A stretch of 64,000 bases of DNA from Agaricus subrufescens (lineage: Eukaryota; Basidiomycota; Agaricomycetes; Agaricales; Agaricaceae). The position numbers and the translations under genes are program-made. Below the pieces are notes generated by a model. It did no database searches. It had not been told where the DNA came from and worked only from the letters and a program-made list of their open reading frames with translations. Of this stretch, positions 58,349 to 64,000 are shown in pieces (within the stretch, counting starts at the first letter, position 1; each line of letters opens with the position of its first letter). Where the stretch lies: the NCBI GenBank assembly GCA_029945375.1, contig CM057059.1:1364001-1428000 (forward strand), written 5' to 3'.

Positions 58349-59750
58349 ATGTCAGAGAAACAATCGCCCGTGCAGGTTGGGGTGCGTTCAAAGTACGTGC
58401 TCGTCATACACGGCGGGGCAGGCATCATCACTCGGGAAAACTCAACACCCGAACAACAGGCGAACTACCGGAAGGCTTTGATTAAATCATTGGAGGCTGT
58501 AAGTGGTGGCCAAAGGACTGCATAGAAAAACCAACCAAGGCCACCATATACACAGGGATACGAGGTCCTCCGTAATGGTGGCGAGGCTTTAGATGCTACC
58601 GTCGCAGCAGTGACAGTCATGGAAGGTAAATGACATCCACCTCTATGACAGAGAATCAGTGCCGAATGTTTGTGCTGCGTTGTGGTACAGATTCCCCCTT
58701 GTTCAATGCTGGTAAAGGTGCCGTGTTCAATGTGGCGGGTAAAGTGCGTACAGATATTATTGCCATAGTCTGCTAGATTGACGTTTTCTATAGAATGAAC
58801 TAGAGGCATCTGTTATGCTATCTAAACCTCCAGCTTCTCACCCCCATATTCCCGCTTCGCGCCGTGGTGTGTCAGTGACCCTCCTAACGAGGATCAAGAA
58901 CCCTTCAAAACTTGTCCGGACATTATATCTTCATCCTGACCAAGTCCCACATCCATTTATTTCGGGATCCACTGCAGAGGAAATCGGAGCATCCCATGGG
59001 GAAACGTTGGTTAACCCGTCCTATTTCTACACAGAAAGACGGTGGCGGGAGCATCGCCGAGGACTCGGACTACCCGAAGAACCACTACCGTATCCATCAG
59101 ACACAAATGGTGGCAACGGAAATTTACCTTTGGATCTATTACCAAAAGGGACTGTAGGCGCTGTGGCTCTTGATATCCGCGGCTGCATAGCCGCCTTGAC
59201 TTCAACAGGCGGGCGCACAAACAAGCTTGTCGGTCGGATTGGAGATACGCCACACATGGGGGCTGGTTTTTGGGCCGAGGAATGGAACTCACCCAATCCC
59301 ACATGGTGGCAAAGCATTATGAACATGGTCCGAGATCGTCCCACTGCGCTTGGTGTTTCCGGAACAGGCGATGGAGATGTAAGTCTCTCTTCCCTGCTTA
59401 GCTCTGGTGACCAACTGAGAACTGTTCTATAGTATTTCATCAGACTGGCAATCGCGGCCACGATCGCCAGAAGGGTTCAGTTCAACAGCCAGACCATTGC
59501 AGAAGCTGGACAATCTGTCATAGAAGAATTGGGCGAAACTGAAGGCACGGGGGGTGCCATCATACTGGACTCGGGAGGCAATGGTGAGTCTCAAGAGAAC
59601 ACAAGTTCCGCTTGGTTTCTGATAGGTTTGGTAGTTGCAATGCCCATGAATTCACCAGGAATGTATCGAGGAGTCATTCGGCAAGATGGCGTACCCTTGA
59701 CGGCCATTTTTTCTGATGAAGAGGTGGCTCAGTCTAACTACACATATTAA
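58349..59750 (+). CDS. Isoaspartyl peptidase / L-asparaginase (Ntn hydrolase)
   Basis: Removes isoaspartyl dipeptides or hydrolyses asparagine after autocleavage. ATG at 58349 opens MSEKQSPVQVGVRSKYVLVI followed by HGGAGIITRENSTPEQQANY. Further blocks are GYEVLRNGGEALDATVAAV, PLFNAGKGAVFNVAG, RRGVSVTLLTRIKNPSKLVR and the autoprocessing site where Thr in KGTVGAVALD becomes the nucleophile. STGGRTNKLVGRIGDTPHMG follows (substrate-binding). The last part has GVSGTGDGD, ARRVQFNSQTIAEAGQSVIE, GTGGAIILDSGGNV and SPGMYRGVIRQDG. Five introns. The final few residues (SNYTY, stop 59750) are less certain. Confidence 0.9.
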
Positions 59751-59869
59751 CGTTCGCTACGACACTATCCCAACAATGATAACACATAAATTTGCTTACA
59801 ACTCTTATGTTTGTTGTTTGGCTGTCTCGTTAAAAAAATAGGTCTACTCATACAACAAAGTGGCCAAAA

Positions 59870-61310
59870 TCATACGGAGGGTTTGGAGAGTGCAGCGCGA
59901 AGCCTTTGCCGCAGAGGGCTTTCCGGTTCAGGCATTAGAATCGCAGATGTTGAAGAGGACGGAGTGGGTGATGAATGGGATGGTTCTGGCGATTGTGAAG
60001 CGGGTGATTGTGGTGGTGAAGGATCGAAATTTTGGGCGGGTATCTGTGGTTCTGAAGTGGCCTGGACGCCCAGCTGACCGGCTTCTATGACCTCTACTAA
60101 TTCGACAACAAGGGCGATGCGAGACCAACGCCTAAATCTGGTGAACTGTAACGATAAGTAGTATGTGAGATTAGATAAAGGGTCAGTTGGTGGAATACAG
60201 GCTCACTTTGCCCAAGCCACCGCGATGAGACTGGCCCTCCCACTTATTATCGCCGTATACCCAACCGTCTGGATCGGTCAAAGGCTCTGTTGCATCTTCT
60301 TCAGGGTCGGATGAAGCGGAATCTTTGAATTTGCTGGCAGCCGCTTTGAGAAGACGAGTACCAGTACCACTGGAAGAAGAGGGGCTGATAGAGGTAGGCT
60401 CGTCCAGGGGGGGAGGGGTGCGCGGGATACGCGAGAGGGAGGAGCCTTCTTTACGGACGAGGAGAGTCCATTCCGGTTCCAGCCATTTCCACATGGCAGT
60501 GCGCTTTATCCTGGATTTGCCGTCTTTTGAGGGAAGGTATATGGTTGTGGGTTCTGGGAGGGTGAATGCATTAGGAGGGGAAACAGGGTGGAGGGCTGGC
60601 GAGCACCATGACGGACGCTCTCCAGGAAGGAGGGCAGCGGTCCAGTCGAGGCCCACCCACCAACGCTGGTTCTCATAGACGGTAAAGAGGAAACGAAGGG
60701 AAGATGCGGGTTGAGGAGAGGACGAGACAGCAGCGGGGTGAGATACAGAGTATTTTGGTAGGGGCTGGCCAGTGAGTAAAGCGCGAAGACGATAGCAAAG
60801 GTGGCGGAAGAGGGCACTGCGCCAGAGGACGGAGGAGAGGACGCGGGCCCAGGGTGCGCTGTATATGACAGGTAGGGAGCCGATGAGGGCGACGAGGACG
60901 CGGGGGGAGACAAGGAAGGTGAGGAAGAGCCAAGGAATGGAGAGGATCGCAGCTGCGCGGAAGAGTGCATAGGCCGGGAGAGGGCTGACGCGGGGAAGAG
61001 CGGGGAGGGCAGTGAGGTCGGCAAGCGAGGACTGGAGGGCGGCCTCCGTGACGGGGAGAGAGGGCGGGGCGCTGGCGAAGACGAGGACAAGGGCAACGAG
61101 GAGAGGGAGGGCGTAGCGGAAGAGGACGGGCGCAGCAAGACAGAGAAGCCACCAGGCGGCGAGGCAGAGACAGGACGCGTACCAGCTGTCCTCCCAGGCG
61201 GCGAGGCGGACGAGGCGGGCAGCGACGGCGAGGAGGGGGGCGAGGTTGCAGAGGGCGGTGATGAGCGGCGGGGGCACGGACGCGACGAGGGACATCGTGG
61301 TCAGTGCCAT
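59870..61310 (-). CDS. Dysferlin-domain peroxisomal/ER membrane protein (PEX23/PEX30-type)
   Basis: A reticulon-like/dysferlin-domain membrane protein that acts at ER-peroxisome contact sites. Start 61310 (MALTTMSLVASVPPPLITAL) or 61295. Hydrophobic spans cover about residues 20-180 (LAAWWLLCLAAPVLFRYALP, LSIPWLFLTFLVSPRVLVAL). The dysferlin domain follows: FLFTVYENQRWWVGLDWTAA, LLPGERPSWC and MWKWLEPEWTLLVRKE, then DPDGWVYGDNKWEG. Exon 1 ends at 60207 (GK|GTGAGC); splicing over 60146-60206 continues FTRFRRWSRIALVVELVEVI and a Ser/Pro-rich tail to a stop at 59870. Without splicing the frame stops at 60183. The spliced version completes the second dysferlin half (W-x-RRRRW-like) and is preferred. 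Confidence 0.85.
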
Positions 61311-61311
61311 G
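61308..61311. promoter_or_regulatory. Overlapping ATG codons of two divergent genes
   Basis: The four bases CATG serve as the ATG of the minus-strand dysferlin-domain gene (61310-61308) and the ATG of GPI18 (61309-61311). Alternative in-frame starts exist on both sides (61295 and 61261), so either transcripts overlap at their 5' ends or one of these ATGs is not used. Confidence 0.65.
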
Positions 61312-62449
61312 TTCCTCGTCTCCCGCGCCCTCTACCTCGCTCTCGCCCTCGCCGTCCTCGCTGCCGTCCGCACGCCCTTCGATGCCTCCGCGCCCCCCGC
61401 CGACCCGTTTCTCCGCTGGGACGCCCTCCACTTCCGCGCCATCGCCCGCCACGACTACCGCTGGGAACACCAGTATGCGTTTCTGCCCGCCATCAACCTG
61501 CTCTACCGCCACCTCGGCCCCTTCCTCCTCTTCCTCTGCAACACCGCCCTCGCCTACGACTCCACGGTGACTCTCTACCAGCTCTCTCTTCACCACCTCC
61601 GCAGAAAAGACCTCGCCCGTCTCGCCACCCTCCTCGCCCTCATCCCCTCCAGCCCCCCCACTCTCTACTGGGCACCCTATGCAGAACCCTTTTTTACTCA
61701 CCTATCTTACCGCGGTACGTCTCGTCCACTGTGTCGTCCGCAAACTCTCATTTGCAACAGGCATGCTCGCCTCGGCGCGTAGCCAGTGGCTAAGAGCCAC
61801 TCTCTTCTTCACTCTTGCCGCCACCTTTCGCTCAAACGGCTTCTTCCTCGCCGGCTTCATCATCTGGCCGTGTTTCCTCCAAAAGCCCTCCTTGTCTACT
61901 CTCGCCATCTCTGCATCCTCCAGCATTCTTATTCTCTCTCCCTTTGTCGCCCACAACCTCACTGCCTACTTTTCTTTCTGCTACTCCTCCTCTCCTCCTC
62001 TCTGGTGCTCAAAAACGATCCCCCTCATCTATACCCATGTCCAATCTGTCTACTGGAATGTCGGTTTCCTCAGATACTGGTCTCTCTCTCAGCTTCCCAA
62101 CTTTCTGATCGCTTTTCCTCTTCTCATCGCCCTGTTCTCCTACTCTCTCTCCTACCTCTACCATTTCCTCTCTCTCCCTGCAAAGACCCATTCTGATCCC
62201 TTCTTCGCTCGTTCCATAGCTCCCCATGCCATTCATGCTCTCCTCATGTCCTGCATCCTCCTCTTTGCCTCTCACACCCAGATTGTCCTCCGACTCGCCC
62301 CTTCAATGCCTTTCACTTACTGGGCTGCCGCTTACATCCTCACACACACTACACACTACCCCCTTCTTTCACGTTTCTGGCTTCCTTGGGCCTGGATTTG
62401 GAGTCTGGTTTCTGTCATCCTTTGGATTGCTTTCCTCCCTCCTGCTTGA
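61309..62449 (+). CDS. GPI18: GPI mannosyltransferase 2 (PIG-V/GPI18)
   Basis: Adds the second mannose to the GPI anchor precursor in the ER. The start is taken at 61309 (MFLVSRALYLALALAVLAAV); an in-frame ATG at 61261 adds 16 residues. Motifs: PFLRWDALHFRAIARHDYRW (luminal catalytic Asp region W-D), EHQYAFLPAINLLYRHLGPF, LIPSSPPTLYWAPYAEPFFT, an intron at 61715-61760, then RATLFFTLAATFRSNGFFLA and YWNVGFLRYWSLSQLPNFLI. The C-terminus is hydrophobic and ends at 62449 (WIAFLPPA). Ten or more predicted spans. Only one intron, unlike most neighbours. Confidence 0.9.
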
Positions 62450-62538
62450 TCATTGTACACGCGTATACATATATATATATTTATAGGTTATATCAACATC
62501 ATTGTCCCGTACATTAGAGCAAAATAGTAAAAGAAAAA

Positions 62539-64000
62539 TTATTGCGTATCTGTAGAGTTCGAAGGTCCTTTTTCGGCCTGTTGCGTAGGTTTACTAGTCT
62601 CTTCGGAAGCAGTACTCGCAGGAGGCGCCGCTTCTGTGGTCTTTTCAGCAGTAGTTGCCGCAGCTTTACGAGTAGTCGCGTCACCAGCGGTAGTCGTAGC
62701 ACCGCTAGCACCTTCTTGAGTCGTGGATGCAGCCCCACTGGTACTTTCTGGAGGCTTAGATGCAGCCCCACTAGAACTTTCTTGAGCCGTAGACGTAGTC
62801 CCATCGGTACTTTCACGACTCGTCGACGATGCGCTCGAGTTGCTCGATGACGGGTGCAGTATCTCCTTTGCCTTCTTCAACAAACCATCCACTGTTGTCG
62901 CCGCTCCACCAAGACTGAGGTCATACGTCGTCGGCACATTCGTTTGCTTCAACTGTAGCCACGGTATCTCATATCCACCCTTTCCACCAATCCTCACTGT
63001 GTTGGCTGCGTTGATGTCCAACACCCCTCTTGGAATGATATCCAAAGAAGCTATTGCCCCCTGCGGCAACAACACATTGTCAAATACCCCAGACGAAACC
63101 GTTTGTCCAGGAGGTATAACGAAATTGTCAAACGGTTGTCGGAAGAATGCATAGGTAATCCCATCCAGCCCACCATCAGACTGCACGAATTCAATCACCA
63201 AGTCCGCATCCAACGGATTCGTCACAAAGAATTCCACAGACACAAGGTTCGTCAATAGCGAGTCCAACGTGATGATAACGTGTGCGCTCGCTATGATATT
63301 CGGGTGGTTCAAGCCCATAATGCTCGTTGCGAGCGTCACTCCGTCCAGCGCCGTCTGCAATGAAGCAAAAGGTGTGCTGGCTTTGTCGCCTTCAACACTC
63401 AAATCCAGGGTATCTCCCGATTGGATAAAGCGCGTCAGGAACATCTGAGCCGTCGTGTCGTTTGCATCATCAGGCTCATACCGGAACTCTGTCGGCAGAA
63501 CATTTTCGCCTGGCTTAAGGTCAAATACCTGGGTTATTCGCACATGTCAGACAATCCTGCTTCCATTGCAGAAAATAAACACCCTTACATCCAAAGCCGC
63601 TCGGCCGATCTTGGTTCCTTGAAATACAACAGGTAACGCGACGTCAACAGTGTCCAGCGATATATTTGACGGGTTCTGAAGCGTTGTCGTCAATGGCGCA
63701 GTTATGTACTCATTTCCACCTTGGCCACCACTTCCAGTCACTGAAATGTTGCTGAGTGAAGCCTTGTGGCCGAATGACGCAATGCCTTTCAAGCTAGACG
63801 TGGTCTTGATCGGAATTCCACTGATTGCAACATTTCCAATGGACGTCTTGGCTGTAACATCTGCCGACCCTTTCAGGCTTAAATCCAACTCGTTCATTAA
63901 TGTCGCTCCGGCGAGCATTTGGCTGAACGCGCCATCGTTGAGAGACTTCAATGGCATGTTGTCAAATGAGATGGCCAAGTCTACAGTATTGCCTGTGGAG
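62539..64000 (-). CDS. DUF3712 domain protein, N-terminus cut by window edge
   Basis: Fungal protein of unknown function with DUF3712-type beta-rich repeats. The first exon reads in from the right edge (STGNTVDLAISFDNMPLKSL), with ELDLSLKGSADVTAKTSIGN, GQGGNEYITAPLTTTLQNPS and NISLDTVDVALPVVFQGTKI. An intron at about 63540-63590 joins GRAALDVFDLKPGENVLPTE. Later come SVEFFVTNPLDADLVIEFVQ and AFFRQPFDNFVIPPGQTVSS. The C-terminal 110 residues are Ser/Thr/Ala-rich with imperfect repeats (ESSSGAASKPPESTSGAAST). Proteins with this domain often have a Pro-rich N-terminus and one transmembrane helix, not visible here. Confidence 0.8.
62600..62850 (-). repeat. Imperfect Ser/Gly/Ala/Thr-rich repeats
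   Basis: Coding repeats of about 13-14 residues with a pattern like (Q/P)ES-x-SGAAS in the C-terminal tail of the DUF3712 protein, typical of O-glycosylated or disordered regions. Confidence 0.6.

Noticed and set aside
59811..60090. A plus-strand gene downstream of the asparaginase
   Set aside because: The minus-strand frame is the spliced C-terminal exon of the dysferlin-domain gene; the plus-strand frame is its shadow.
1..64000. Mobile elements or viral remnants
   Set aside because: I looked for transposase, integrase or reverse-transcriptase motifs, terminal repeats and poly(A)-tailed copies and found none that could be supported.

Overview
The window is a gene-dense stretch of fungal nuclear DNA, most likely from a basidiomycete and probably an agaricomycete. 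Nearly every gene is interrupted by short introns of about 45-65 bases with GT..AG ends. Gene content fits a filamentous basidiomycete: an HMG-box factor of the type seen in mushroom-forming fungi, an HbrB/Bit61 TORC2 subunit, a DUF3712 protein, a chitin-binding-module/DUF3421 protein and several basidiomycete-type orphan proteins. I cannot name the species. I found no rRNA, tRNA, CRISPR, transposon or viral sequence.

Layout. 0-9 kb: an unknown Ser/Pro-rich protein cut by the left edge; palmitoyl-protein thioesterase facing an animal/plant-type (EBP) sterol isomerase; a DCAF7/WDR68 WD40 protein; an MFS sugar/polyol transporter. 9-11 kb is gene-poor. 11-22.5 kb: a small conserved basidiomycete protein, an Apq12-like membrane protein, a mitochondrial pyruvate carrier subunit split into four tiny exons, a CBM5/12-DUF3421 protein, an unknown protein with a His/Arg tail, COG5 and the acetolactate synthase regulatory subunit. 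22.5-36.7 kb: a minus-strand block with a PDK1-type kinase, the HMG-box factor, a glycine-rich RRM protein, an HMT1/ABCB6-type half ABC transporter and two unknown proteins. 36.7-64 kb: NAD kinase, queuosine salvage protein, AIM41/YqeY, Hrd1 ubiquitin ligase, YtcJ-like amidohydrolase, RDH54-type Swi2/Snf2 translocase, QRI7, HbrB, dynamitin, isoaspartyl peptidase/asparaginase, a dysferlin-domain peroxin, PIG-V/GPI18 and a DUF3712 protein cut by the right edge.

How the genes relate. They are mainly housekeeping genes from unrelated pathways: lysosomal/vacuolar depalmitoylation, sterol and amino-acid biosynthesis, Golgi tethering, ERAD, TORC2/PDK1 signalling, tRNA modification and recombination. 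I see no biosynthetic cluster, defence island or other dedicated multi-gene system. The main structural signal is strand alternation, with ten head-to-head pairs. One pair (PEX/GPI18) has overlapping ATG codons, and PPT1/EBP, QRI7/HbrB and DCTN2/asparaginase are separated by roughly 60-110 bases. Other points worth checking are a GC-AG intron in the EBP gene, a seven-base first coding exon in COG5, a duplicated N-terminal module in RDH54, a His/Gln repeat and Arg/Ser tail on NAD kinase, and a glycine-zipper segment in the CBM/DUF3421 protein.

All exon structures were inferred by eye from splice consensus, reading phase and family knowledge. No alignment or transcript evidence was available.
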